The position numbers and the translations under genes were made by a program. Positions 1 to 7,335 of a DNA stretch of 11,900 nt are shown piece by piece; position 1 is the first letter of the stretch; each line of letters begins with the position of its first letter. Source of the DNA: Erythrobacter sp. GTDB lineage: Bacteria > Pseudomonadota > Alphaproteobacteria > Sphingomonadales > Sphingomonadaceae. The DNA is taken from NCBI GenBank assembly GCA_030731635.1, contig JANQTR010000232.1:21039-32938 (forward strand). Reading direction: 5' to 3'. The notes beneath the pieces were generated by a model, which was given only the letters and a program-made list of their open reading frames with translations, had not been told where the DNA came from and searched no databases.

Positions 1-867
1 GCTCTGCAACCGCCCTGCCGCGCCAAATCCCGCGACCGCCGCCTCACCCTCCAGCGCCACCAGCGCGGTCAGGATTGAAAGGCCCAACGGGTTGATCGCA
101 TTGGAAAATGCGGCTGGGAGCCCGACTTTGGCAATCGCCTTGGCCGGGTCAATCAGGCTGCAATTGCGCAGCAGGCCAAGGTTCAATGGCAGCGCAGTGC
201 TGCGGATCAGCCACAAGGCAACCAGCACGCCAACACCCCAGCCAATCACCGAGGCATAGGCGGCACCCGCCATGCCGAACCCCTCGACCCCGAATGCTCC
301 GGTGATCAGCAGGGGATCGAGCACCCAGTTGGCGGCTGCATAGGAAATGCTGATCGTACTGGTCCGCCGCGCCTCCCCCTGTCCGCGCAGCACGCCGTTG
401 AACCCCATGATGATCAAGATCAGCGGAAAACCCATGGCATAGGGCTGCATATACTCGCGTATGAGAGGCATCAGCCTGGCGGGCGCATTCATCGCGGCAA
501 AGATCGGATCGACCAACAGCCACAGGGCCAGACCCATCGCAATTCCGCAGGCCACCGCGAACACGATCCCGAAATTGGCCCGCCGCGCGGCCCGTTCGTC
601 ATCGCCTTCGCCGAGCGCCCGGGCGACCACCGAATTGATCCCGACCATCACGCCGACCCCAAGCGAAGTCATGGCCACAGCAATCGGGAAGATGAACGAA
701 ATCGCCGCCAGCGCATCGCTGCCCAATTGGCCGATGAAATAGGCATCGACGATCCCGATCGACATCACCGCCGCCACCCCGATCACCGCAGGCAGGGTCT
801 GGTTCACAAGGTGCCGGGGGATACTGCCGCTGACCAGTTTTGCAGCGGTTGGGGCGGTTGCGTTCAT
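1..867 (-). CDS. MATE-family multidrug/toxin efflux protein (C-terminus missing)
   Basis: This frame is open from an ATG at 867 to the left edge (289 codons, no stop), so only roughly the N-terminal two thirds of a usual ~450-residue MATE protein is present. The translation begins MNATAPTAAKLVSGSIP and runs into TLPAVIGVAAVMSIGIVDAYFI, followed by an alanine-rich helix (SDALAAISFIFPIAVAMTS) and a GVMVGINSVVARALGEGDDERAARRA segment's typical MATE loop. Later visible pieces include LILIIMGFNGVLRGQGEARR and YAAANWVLDPLLI, which match the family's TM4-TM5 region with its short loop and the conserved Asp-Pro. MATE proteins are inner-membrane antiporters that export cationic drugs or metabolites using a sodium or proton gradient. 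The substrate cannot be told from sequence. No strong Shine-Dalgarno is visible, so the exact start is moderately certain. It is divergent from the aldolase-like gene, with 92 bases between the two starts. Confidence 0.9.
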   Translation of the reverse strand, partial: MNATAPTAAKLVSGSIPRHLVNQTLPAVIGVAAVMSIGIVDAYFIGQLGSDALAAISFIFPIAVAMTSLGVGVMVGINSVVARALGEGDDERAARRANFGIVFAVACGIAMGLALWLLVDPIFAAMNAPARLMPLIREYMQPYAMGFPLILIIMGFNGVLRGQGEARRTSTISISYAAANWVLDPLLITGAFGVEGFGMAGAAYASVIGWGVGVLVALWLIRSTALPLNLGLLRNCSLIDPAKAIAKVGLPAAFSNAINPLGLSILTALVALEGEAAVAGFGAAGRLQS

Positions 868-944
868 TGCGTTTAGGCGTAGCCTTGGTGCAGGCGGCTT
901 GCAAAGCATTCCCTGTGCATGCGATAGCAAACCAAAGCAGAAAT

Positions 945-951
945 GGAGAGG
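945..951 (+). promoter_or_regulatory. Ribosome binding site fixing the aldolase start
   Basis: GGAGAGG lies 8 bases before the ATG at 960. It favours that codon over the in-frame TTG at 840, which would add 40 residues unlike the family and would overlap the start of the divergent MATE gene. Confidence 0.7.
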
Positions 952-959
952 ACTGGCCC

Positions 960-1739
960 ATGGCAACCCAGCTGAAACCCGCGCCAAACAGTTTAGAAGG
1001 CTCATGCAGCAAGGAAGAATGGCAGGCCCGGCTGGATCTTGCCGCGTGTTATCGCATTTTCGATCACCTTGGCTGGTCTGAATCGATCTATAACCACATC
1101 TCGCTCAAGGTGCCGGGGGAGGAGAACACTTTTCTGATCAACCCCTTCGGCCTGCTCTATAGCGAGGTGACGGCAAGCAACCTTGTCAAGATTGATGTCG
1201 AAGGCAACAATGTCGGTGGGTCGCCTTACATGGTGAACAAGGCCGGGTTCACGCAGCACGCCTATTTCCACAAGCATCTTGGTAGCCGCGCCGATGCGAT
1301 CTGCCACGTCCACACCACCGCGACCATGGCCGTCTCCAGCCACAAGGACGGGCTGCTGCCGATCAATTTTTACGCCTGCAATTTTCAGGACAAGATCGGC
1401 TATCACGATTTCGAAGGCGTCACGGTGCGCGCCGAAGAAGGCGAGCGGCTAGTGCAAAATCTGGGTGAGCACACCATCTTGATGCTGCGCAATCACGGCC
1501 CGGTGGTGATGGATAAGACCATCCAGGGCATGTTCGTCAAGATGTGGGCCTTGCAGCGCGCCTGCGAAATTCAGGTGGCGACGCTCAGCATGGGCAACCC
1601 TAACCTCGTCCCGCAGGATGTGGTCGACGTGCATCAGCGCGATCTTTCGGTCATGGCTGGGCAAGGGGGCGCGGGCATGTTTGATTTTGAGGCGTGGAAG
1701 CGCCGGGTCGACAAAATCGACGACAGCTGGCGCCAATAA
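960..1739 (+). CDS. Class II aldolase/adducin-family protein
   Basis: This is a 259-residue protein of the class II aldolase/adducin fold, which in characterised members binds a zinc ion and cleaves or epimerises sugar phosphates. The zinc ligands are visible: His116 and His118 in ICHVHTTATMA, and His179 in MLRNHGPVV. The entry helix (residues 20-50, ending YNHISLKVPG) and the INPFGLLYSEVTASNLVKID stretch are also typical. In fuculose aldolase a catalytic Glu sits four residues before a conserved His. The matching stretch here (NKAGFTQH, 93-100) has Gly96, as in many bacterial adducin-like relatives, so true aldolase activity is doubtful. The ATG at 960 is chosen because it has a good GGAGAGG site. 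The [2Fe-2S] protein gene begins 17 bases downstream, so the two are probably co-transcribed. The family call is firm, but the substrate and reaction are unknown. Confidence 0.92.
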   Translation: MATQLKPAPNSLEGSCSKEEWQARLDLAACYRIFDHLGWSESIYNHISLKVPGEENTFLINPFGLLYSEVTASNLVKIDVEGNNVGGSPYMVNKAGFTQHAYFHKHLGSRADAICHVHTTATMAVSSHKDGLLPINFYACNFQDKIGYHDFEGVTVRAEEGERLVQNLGEHTILMLRNHGPVVMDKTIQGMFVKMWALQRACEIQVATLSMGNPNLVPQDVVDVHQRDLSVMAGQGGAGMFDFEAWKRRVDKIDDSWRQ

Positions 1740-1756
1740 GCCTTTAGGCACCGACC

Positions 1757-2302
1757 ATGTCCCGCATGACCGTCAACGACCGGCCGGTCGAGTTTGATCT
1801 CGATCCCCGGATGCCGCTGCTCTACGCGCTGCGGGAAGCGATGAACCTCACCGGGACAAAGGCCTGTGGCGGCGGTGATTGCGGCGGGGCGTGCATGGTG
1901 CTGGTTGACGGGGTGGCGCTGCGGTCGTGCCGGATTACCTTGGCCGAGGCTGAGGGGCGGATCATCACTACCATCGAAGGCCTTTCTTCGGACCGTTCGC
2001 ACCCGGTGCAGCAGGCGATGGTGGCCCAAGGCGCGATCCAGTGCGGATATTGTACCCCGGGGATCGTGATTGCGGCTGCAGCGCTGATCCAGCGCAACCC
2101 TGCGCCCACGCTGGAAGACATCGCGGGAGCGATCCCCAACATCTGCCGTTGCGGGGTCTATCCGCGCCTGATCCGCGCGGTCGAACAGGCCGGGCGGGTG
2201 GCGCAGCGGCAAGAACGCATCAGCGCCGCTCCTGCCCCCGGCATCAGCGCCGAAGACGCGGCCAAAGCCGTGCCAGCGCTGCGTGTGCCGGCAGCGGAGT
2301 AA
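1757..2302 (+). CDS. (2Fe-2S)-binding protein, xanthine dehydrogenase/CoxS small-subunit family
   Basis: This 181-residue protein has the two-domain layout of the iron-sulfur subunit of molybdenum hydroxylases (xanthine dehydrogenase, CO dehydrogenase CoxS, isoquinoline oxidoreductase IorA). The N-terminal plant-ferredoxin domain carries Cys37, Cys42, Cys46 and Cys58. The C-terminal helical domain carries Cys96 and Cys99 (QCGYCTPG) and Cys130 and Cys132 (NICRCGVYPR). In known complexes these two clusters pass electrons from the molybdenum site to FAD, a haem or another acceptor. The first motif is unusual: GTKACGGGDCGGACMV has Cys-x4-Cys-x3-Cys where the family normally has Cys-x4-Cys-x2-Cys. 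About 35 Ala/Pro-rich residues follow the second domain. A weak AGG precedes the ATG by 8 bases. No molybdopterin or FAD subunit is encoded in the window. The partner may lie elsewhere, or the protein may serve the aldolase-like neighbour upstream; both are inferences. Confidence 0.93.
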   Translation: MSRMTVNDRPVEFDLDPRMPLLYALREAMNLTGTKACGGGDCGGACMVLVDGVALRSCRITLAEAEGRIITTIEGLSSDRSHPVQQAMVAQGAIQCGYCTPGIVIAAAALIQRNPAPTLEDIAGAIPNICRCGVYPRLIRAVEQAGRVAQRQERISAAPAPGISAEDAAKAVPALRVPAAE

Positions 2303-2305
2303 TCC

Positions 2306-4474
2306 TCAGAACCGCCCGCTCAGGGTGATCCGCGCGTTCAGCGGTGCGCCCACGGTGAACTCGTCGGCCGAGTGCGCGGTCGGGAAGTACAGTTCGTCCA
2401 GCAGGTTTTCGACGTTTACCTGCAACCTGACTTTGTCGCTCACGTCATAGAACACCGCCATGTCGACCCGCGCATAGGCGGGCAGGCTGGCGGTGTTGCC
2501 ATTATCGGCAAAACTTTGATCTTGCGCAGTCAGCCCCAGCCCGAAGCCCAGCTGATCAGTTGCCTGAAAATTGTTCCAGATCGAGAAGGTGTGTCTTGGC
2601 AATTCGCGCACCCGGCGTCCGGTTGGGCCGGTGATGCTTTGCTGTTCGCCATCAAGGTAGGAATAGCCTGTCGTCAGGAACCAGCTATCGGTAACCTGCC
2701 CCTGCAACTGCGCTTCGAACCCGCGAATGCGCGACGTGATCACATCGAGCGTATCGGGATTGTTGTCTGAAACTTGCGGCGAGGTTTCCTCGATTTGGAA
2801 CACCGCTCCGGTCAATGCGACGCCCGGGCGGATGTCCCACTTCACCCCGGCTTCGAGGTTGGAGAAGGTGTTGGGGTCAAGCGCATCATTGGGCGGGTTG
2901 ATGTCCGCAAACTGATCACCCGAACGCGGCAGGAAGGATTCCGAATAGCTGCTGTAGATCGAAAGATTATCCTGTGGCTTGAGGATAACGCCCAGACGTG
3001 GGCTGACCTTTTCATCCTTGCGGGTGCGCACCGTGCCAGTGCGTTGGTCGAGCACCGTGATTTCGAAGCTGTCAAACCGCGCGCCAACCACCACACGCAA
3101 CCACTCTGCTAGCTTCACTTCATTCTGAATATAGGCCGAAAATACGGTGAGATCGGCTTGGGTGTCATCATTAAGCGCGCTGAAGCCAACCCGGGTGGTG
3201 CGCCCGTCAGCCAGCGTCCCGACCCCGCCGCGCAGAGGGAAGCGGCGGGCGGCGGAGAAGAACTCAACATCCGCACGGCGGTCATCGGCCATGGCGGTGT
3301 CGAACACCGCATTGAAGCGGTCGTTGTTGTTAGTGGAGTCGATGAACTCGCCGCCCACGATCAACATGTGGCCGATGCCGCCGGTGTTGAATTCACCAAT
3401 CAGGTTGCCCGAGAGAACCACGTTCTGGCGCTGGTTGGAGTCAATATAGCCATCAATCGCCACAACGTTTGTGGTCGGGTTGTATCCGACTGGGAAGAAA
3501 TTCGAATAGACCTTGTCGTAGTCGCCATAGGATGCGGTCAAGTTGCCCTTGAGCCTGTCTGAAAAGGCGTGCTGCACCGTGCCGCGCAGCACGTGTGCCT
3601 CCAGCGTCGCAAAGTTGTTGTTCGGATCGCCGAAGGTGACGTTGCGCAAGCCGCGCACCGGCTCACCATTATCATCGGTAGGGATGCCGCGATCAATGAA
3701 ACGGTCGTGATTGAGGTATTCATAGGACAGGTCGACGGTGGTGTTCGCGCCCAGCTCCGCGCGGAAGGTCGGGTTCACGCTGATCTGCTCGCCATCATAA
3801 AGATCGCGGTGGTTGTTCAGGCTTTCATAGGCGGCATTGATCCGCAGCGCCGAATTTTCGCCGGTGGCAAGGTTCACATCCGCCCACAGGTCGAACGCGC
3901 CGAAGGTGTCGACCGAGGCGCGGTATCCGGTGAAGCTTTCGCCAATAACGCCCTTCTTGGTCACGCGGTTGAGAATGCCCCCAGTGCCGCCACGCCCGAA
4001 CAACAAGGCGTTGGGGCCGCGCAGGATTTCGACTTGCTGGAGATTGTACAGTCCGCGGTAATATTCCACGTCGTCGCGCACCCCGTCGACGAAGAAATCT
4101 GCGGTGGAACGCACCCCGCGAAACACCACCGAATCGCGGTGGCCTTCGCCCTGCGAATTGGTGACGCCGGGGGTGTAGTTGACGATATCGCCGATGCTGT
4201 CGAAGCCCTGCCGGATGATCTGATCGGCCGTGGTGATGCTGAGCGATTGCGGCACGTCGATGATCGAGGTGGGGGTTTTGAGCGCGTTGAGCTGGTTGGC
4301 GTAAAGCACATCGCCGGTGACAATGATGTTGGGGCCGTGATCTCCGGTGTCATCCGCGCCAGCTTCCGCAGCCGCGGCAGAACCTGCAGTGCCGGACTCA
4401 GTTTCAGCCAGCGCTGGGAATGCAACAATTGCGCAGCTTATCAGCAGGGCGGTGCGCGCGAAAGAGTGAATCAT
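2306..4474 (-). CDS. TonB-dependent siderophore receptor (Fiu-like, catecholate type)
   Basis: This 722-residue outer-membrane receptor is expected to take up a ferric siderophore using energy passed from TonB-ExbB-ExbD. Residues 1-23 form a signal peptide ending FPALA. A short acidic/Ala linker follows, then a TonB-box-like IIVTG at 50-54. There is no N-terminal signalling (STN) domain, so it is not a FecA-type transducer. The plug (about 65-175) contains DVPQSLSI, IVNYTPGV, FFVDGVRDD, YYRGLYNLQQVEILRGPNAL and FGRGGTGGILNRVTKKG, a pattern typical of siderophore receptors of the Fiu/FhuE group. The remainder is a 22-strand barrel domain with aromatic-rich strands, ending in LSGRF with the C-terminal Phe required for barrel assembly. 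GGAAAGG lies 6 bases before the ATG. A candidate Fur-type operator sits about 30 bases upstream of the start, consistent with iron repression. The ligand cannot be predicted; a catecholate is the best guess. Confidence 0.95.
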   Translation of the reverse strand: MIHSFARTALLISCAIVAFPALAETESGTAGSAAAAEAGADDTGDHGPNIIVTGDVLYANQLNALKTPTSIIDVPQSLSITTADQIIRQGFDSIGDIVNYTPGVTNSQGEGHRDSVVFRGVRSTADFFVDGVRDDVEYYRGLYNLQQVEILRGPNALLFGRGGTGGILNRVTKKGVIGESFTGYRASVDTFGAFDLWADVNLATGENSALRINAAYESLNNHRDLYDGEQISVNPTFRAELGANTTVDLSYEYLNHDRFIDRGIPTDDNGEPVRGLRNVTFGDPNNNFATLEAHVLRGTVQHAFSDRLKGNLTASYGDYDKVYSNFFPVGYNPTTNVVAIDGYIDSNQRQNVVLSGNLIGEFNTGGIGHMLIVGGEFIDSTNNNDRFNAVFDTAMADDRRADVEFFSAARRFPLRGGVGTLADGRTTRVGFSALNDDTQADLTVFSAYIQNEVKLAEWLRVVVGARFDSFEITVLDQRTGTVRTRKDEKVSPRLGVILKPQDNLSIYSSYSESFLPRSGDQFADINPPNDALDPNTFSNLEAGVKWDIRPGVALTGAVFQIEETSPQVSDNNPDTLDVITSRIRGFEAQLQGQVTDSWFLTTGYSYLDGEQQSITGPTGRRVRELPRHTFSIWNNFQATDQLGFGLGLTAQDQSFADNGNTASLPAYARVDMAVFYDVSDKVRLQVNVENLLDELYFPTAHSADEFTVGAPLNARITLSGRF

Positions 4475-4504
4475 GAAGTGCCTTTCCGTGTTGAGGAACG
4501 GCTA

Positions 4505-4521
4505 TTGCAACTTACTCGCAA
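4505..4521. promoter_or_regulatory. Candidate Fur-type operator in the receptor promoter
   Basis: TTGCAACTTACTCGCAA is an imperfect inverted repeat: the outer TTGC/GCAA arms match exactly, with two of the four inner pairs also complementary. It resembles the TGCGAAT-ATTCGCA type of Fur site known in several proteobacteria. On the receptor strand, three AGTTGC hexamers also occur in and beside it. It lies just downstream of a possible -10 box, where a repressor would block initiation. The match was made by eye, and the regulator is inferred. Confidence 0.4.
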
Positions 4522-4531
4522 CTGCAACTGC

Positions 4532-4560
4532 TAATTGGTGGTTGGCCTGACAATCATCAA
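4532..4560 (-). promoter_or_regulatory. Possible promoter of the TonB receptor gene
   Basis: On the minus strand, TTGATG (4555-4560) is followed after 17 bases by CAATTA (4532-4537), a fair match to a sigma-70 -35/-10 pair. It points at the receptor start and sits directly upstream of the candidate operator. The -10 match is only moderate, and this is a prediction by eye. Confidence 0.3.
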
Positions 4561-4627
4561 ATTGTGGCATTTGTGCTGCCTGTCGCCTATCGCGATTACA
4601 GCTCTGGCAAACGAAAGGTGTTCAGCC

Positions 4628-4972
4628 ATGAAGGCAACGATCTGGCACAACCCTGCTTGCGGCACATCGCGCAAGACGCTGGCGGTCCTCGAAAATCTCA
4701 GCCGTGTTGACGTAACTGTGGTCGAGTATCTGAAAACGCCGCCCACCGCTGAAAAGCTCGGTCAGCTGTACCGCGACGCCGGAATCACCCCGCAGCAGGG
4801 ACTTCGCTTGCGCGGCACTGACGCAGCGACACGCGGCCTGCCCGAAGCCAATGATGCGACAGTGCTGGCCGCGATGGTGGCTGATCCGATTTTGATCGAA
4901 CGCCCTCTGGTCGAGACCGAAAAGGGCGTGCGTTTATGCCGTCCGCAGGATGTGGTGCTGGAGATCCTGTAA
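4628..4972 (+). CDS. arsC: Arsenate reductase, glutaredoxin-dependent (ArsC family)
   Basis: This 114-residue cytoplasmic protein belongs to the ArsC/thioredoxin-fold family that reduces arsenate to arsenite with glutathione and glutaredoxin. The N-terminus IWHNPACGTSRKT carries the single catalytic Cys11. Arg60, Arg92 (PILIERP) and Arg105 (VRLCRP) match the arsenate-binding arginines of the plasmid R773 enzyme (Arg60, Arg94, Arg107). The ending QDVVLEIL coincides with the family core; the extra ~25-residue tail of the R773 enzyme is absent, as in many chromosomal homologues. The ATG at 4628 is chosen because GAAAGG lies 9 bases before it and the motif then sits at the usual distance from the start. 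No arsR, arsB/acr3 or arsH is nearby. The next gene is a convergent MFS exporter 13 bases away, so no ars operon is visible. Reduction of another oxyanion or a redox role cannot be excluded. Confidence 0.92.
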   Translation: MKATIWHNPACGTSRKTLAVLENLSRVDVTVVEYLKTPPTAEKLGQLYRDAGITPQQGLRLRGTDAATRGLPEANDATVLAAMVADPILIERPLVETEKGVRLCRPQDVVLEIL

Positions 4973-4985
4973 GTCTGGATCGCGG

Positions 4986-6371
4986 CTATTCGAAGGTTTC
5001 GCGTTCTGTGGTCAGGGTCGCATCGGCCTGCAATGCGAACCATCCGTGCCCCAGGGCGGCTGCGCACAGTGCAACGATCAGGCCGAACCCCAGCCAATCT
5101 GAATGGCCGTAAAGCCACACGCCCAACGCAGGCGCATAGATATAACTCGACCCCGCCAGCGAGGCGACAATGCCAGATGCCTGCCCCTGTTCGGCGCGGC
5201 TGACCGCCAATGATGTACCTGCCGTTGTGCCCGGCCGAAACAGCCCGAACCCCAGCGAGGCAATCGCATAACCGAGCGCAATCAGATGCAGATCGCCCGC
5301 CACCCCAAGAACCACCGTACCCAGCGCAGCGGTTGTAATGCCCCACAAAGTTGCTGCGCGAGGGCCGAGATCAAAGCGGGGGATCAGCCCCCATTGCGCC
5401 AGCAGCGTGGCAATCGCTCCGCTCATCAAAACCAGCCCCACCGGCCCCGCGCCCTCTGCCGGGGTGTCGCGCAGGCCCAGCCGGTCAAGCACCAGAAAGC
5501 CCGAAATCCCCAAAACCATGGCCTGCGCGTGTCCACCTAGGAACCCGGCTATCACCCACGGGCGCAGGCGCGGGTCAAGCCAGCTGAGGCGTGGCGGCTG
5601 GCTCCCATGCTCGGCCTGCGGCTCCGGCTCCAACGCCGAGTCTGGATCGCTCGGCGCGCCCGATCCGCTCGAATAGGCCGCAGCCTGTCCGCGTGCGGCG
5701 TATTGCGGCTCGTCATTCGGCAGCCGCCAGCGCAGCACTGCCAGCGCGGCCATGCCAATTGCGGCGAAGCAGATAAACGGCCCGGTGAGCCCGAACCCCA
5801 GGAAAGGTAAAACCATGAGCGGTGCAAGCGCCGGGCCGATTACCGTGCCCAGACCGAAGCTGGAGGCGATCAATGACAGCGCCTGTGTGCGTTCGGCACG
5901 CGCGGTGCGTGATGCGACATAGGCTTGCACCGCAGGCGGTGCTGCGCTGCCAAATCCGCCATAAAGGCTGCGTGCCGCAGCAAAGGCCATTAGCGCCCAG
6001 AACGCCGACAGCCAGCCCGACAACCCGGCATAAAGCGCCAGCCCGCACAAGAGCATCGACACGATAAAGCCGACTAGCCCTAGCGCCATCATCGCCTTGC
6101 GCCCACGTTTGTCCGACCGCCGCGCCCAGAACGGTGCACACACCACCCACAACAGCGCCGACCAGCTATAAGCCAGGCTGATCCACACATCTGCAACCTG
6201 CAATGCGGTGCCGATCGACGGCATCACCGATTGCATCGCAGTGTTGCCCGCCGCAGTGACCAGCATCACGGTGAACAGCAACGCCATGCGCCCCGAAGGG
6301 ATCGCTCCGGTAGGGGCTGCTCCGCGAGCCGAGGTATCCGGATGACCGGTGGGGGTGTCAGGGGCGGGCAT
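4986..6371 (-). CDS. MFS transporter, probable drug:proton antiporter
   Basis: This is a 461-residue inner-membrane protein with about 12 hydrophobic segments in two halves. After a 28-residue polar N-terminus, segment 1 begins at about 30. The loop between segments 2 and 3 holds the MFS motif A as ARRSDKRGRKA (83-93). Segment 5 carries SSFGLGTVIGPALAP (170-184), resembling the antiporter motif C, which supports export by proton exchange. The central cytoplasmic loop (about 216-270) is unusually rich in Ser, Pro and acidic residues and separates the halves. The second half includes FGLFRPGTTAG and GSSYIYAPALG. A second possible start is Met29, directly before the first membrane segment; the longer form is kept because a modest AGG-containing site precedes it. 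It lies 64 bases downstream of the membrane-protein gene on the same strand, so the two may share a transcript. The substrate is unknown. Confidence 0.9.
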   Translation of the reverse strand: MPAPDTPTGHPDTSARGAAPTGAIPSGRMALLFTVMLVTAAGNTAMQSVMPSIGTALQVADVWISLAYSWSALLWVVCAPFWARRSDKRGRKAMMALGLVGFIVSMLLCGLALYAGLSGWLSAFWALMAFAAARSLYGGFGSAAPPAVQAYVASRTARAERTQALSLIASSFGLGTVIGPALAPLMVLPFLGFGLTGPFICFAAIGMAALAVLRWRLPNDEPQYAARGQAAAYSSGSGAPSDPDSALEPEPQAEHGSQPPRLSWLDPRLRPWVIAGFLGGHAQAMVLGISGFLVLDRLGLRDTPAEGAGPVGLVLMSGAIATLLAQWGLIPRFDLGPRAATLWGITTAALGTVVLGVAGDLHLIALGYAIASLGFGLFRPGTTAGTSLAVSRAEQGQASGIVASLAGSSYIYAPALGVWLYGHSDWLGFGLIVALCAAALGHGWFALQADATLTTERETFE

Positions 6372-6435
6372 GATTTCGCCTGCTACGGCAGCAAAGGGGC
6401 GCTTTCAATCGCCGTCTTGGCCGGGAACCCACTGC

Positions 6436-7266
6436 CTATTCGAACGTGTCTTTGATCGCATCAAGGCTGGGCCCGGAAAGCTGTTCGAACATCGCGGCGG
6501 CGATGCCGGAAATGATCATGCCGCTCGCCATGCCGGTCAGCCCATTTGCCAACCCGGCCACCAACAGCGCCGCCGTACCCGTGCCGAGCAAGGCTGCAAT
6601 CACGCCCACGCCCCCATTAAACAGCAAACTGATAACGGTGAAGGCGATCATCAACACCGCCCAGAACAGCATGATTTGCCACTGTTTCGGGCCTGTCAGT
6701 TTGAAGCTGGTCTTCATTGCCGTGAATGGATTGAGCGTGCCGCCCAACACAAGCACTGGCATACTCATCGACAGGCGGGCCATGAGCCAGACCACGAAAA
6801 CGAGCACCGGAATAACGCCAATCACGGCCACGGCAGGTGCCCCTGCTACGCCGCCCAGAATGGAAAACGGCACGATGAGGATGATTGCGCCAATGAAATA
6901 AGCGATTGCAAACAGGATCATGACAACAATCGTGCTGGGAACGATCTTGATGCCGGTGACCAACGCCTGAGCTACGGTCGGGCGGTCAGGCCCGATCAAC
7001 GCAATCATTGCGCCGTATCCTGCGAATTGGAACAGGGCGAGCAGACCGCCCACGCCAATCAGCGGGCCGATGAGTTCCCCCATCCGTTCCGCGACAATTT
7101 CGGGATCGGCACCGGGTTCAACCAACATTTGAAAATCCGGAAGCAGCAGATAGACCGCGACTGTCGGCAGCAGCAAAAAGATGCCGGCAAGGACGACGAG
7201 CAGCTGTAAATTGTCGCCAACCAACTTCATGCCGCGCGACCAGACTGTGTTCAAATCGAGATTCAT
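6436..7266 (-). CDS. Polytopic membrane protein, resembling the GPDPase membrane-domain family
   Basis: This 276-residue inner-membrane protein starts MNLDLNTVWSRGMKLVGDN and has about six hydrophobic segments. The first is around 21-43, others are near 70-92 and 110-165 (the latter with two or three helices), and the last are near 195-250. Between them it keeps TVAQALVTGIKIVPS and LNPFTAMKTSFKLT, an amphipathic pattern repeated in proteins annotated as 'glycerophosphoryl diester phosphodiesterase membrane domain' without any catalytic domain. No enzymatic motif is visible, so a phosphodiesterase function should not be assumed. The ATG at 7266 is preferred to one 18 bases further out because GGGGG lies 4 bases before it. 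Its start codon abuts an ATG on the opposite strand (CATATG). It precedes the MFS gene on the same strand and may be co-transcribed with it. The protein call is firm and the family call is tentative. Confidence 0.82.
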   Translation of the reverse strand: MNLDLNTVWSRGMKLVGDNLQLLVVLAGIFLLLPTVAVYLLLPDFQMLVEPGADPEIVAERMGELIGPLIGVGGLLALFQFAGYGAMIALIGPDRPTVAQALVTGIKIVPSTIVVMILFAIAYFIGAIILIVPFSILGGVAGAPAVAVIGVIPVLVFVVWLMARLSMSMPVLVLGGTLNPFTAMKTSFKLTGPKQWQIMLFWAVLMIAFTVISLLFNGGVGVIAALLGTGTAALLVAGLANGLTGMASGMIISGIAAAMFEQLSGPSLDAIKDTFE

Positions 7267-7270
7267 ATGT

Positions 7271-7275
7271 CCCCC
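7271..7275 (-). promoter_or_regulatory. G-rich ribosome binding site of the membrane-protein gene
   Basis: On the minus strand GGGGG, followed by ACAT, precedes the ATG at 7266. The spacing is short but usable, and it is why this start is preferred over the ATG at 7284. Confidence 0.4.
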
Positions 7276-7335
7276 AAGGCGCATGACGTTTGGTTAGCTC
7301 TTGATATCGGCGTTCAATGCCCTCACCGCTGCGCC

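Noticed and set aside
899..927. A possible promoter for the aldolase gene (TTGCAA, 17 bases, CGATAG)
   Set aside because: The -10 box matches the consensus poorly, so I do not list it.
1634..2212. A 192-codon minus-strand frame across the aldolase/iron-sulfur junction
   Set aside because: It spans two clearly real genes on the other strand and has no recognisable domain.
3569..4534. A 321-codon open frame on the plus strand, opposite the TonB receptor
   Set aside because: It mirrors the receptor's coding strand. Its composition (Val, Ala, Gly and His without domain pattern) is typical of an antisense shadow in GC-rich DNA, and the receptor frame is unmistakable.
4628..6371. arsC plus the MFS transporter as an arsenic-resistance operon
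   Set aside because: The two genes face each other and the MFS protein carries drug-antiporter-like motifs, with nothing specific for arsenite export.
6372..6435. Possible hairpin (GGCG...CGCC) between the membrane protein and the MFS gene
   Set aside because: The stem is only four bases with a mismatch and there is no T-tract, so it is not convincing as a terminator.
6349..7209. A 286-codon plus-strand frame opposite the polytopic membrane protein
   Set aside because: It is very rich in His, Gln, Asn and Arg, as expected from reading hydrophobic codons backwards. No motif or start signal supports it.
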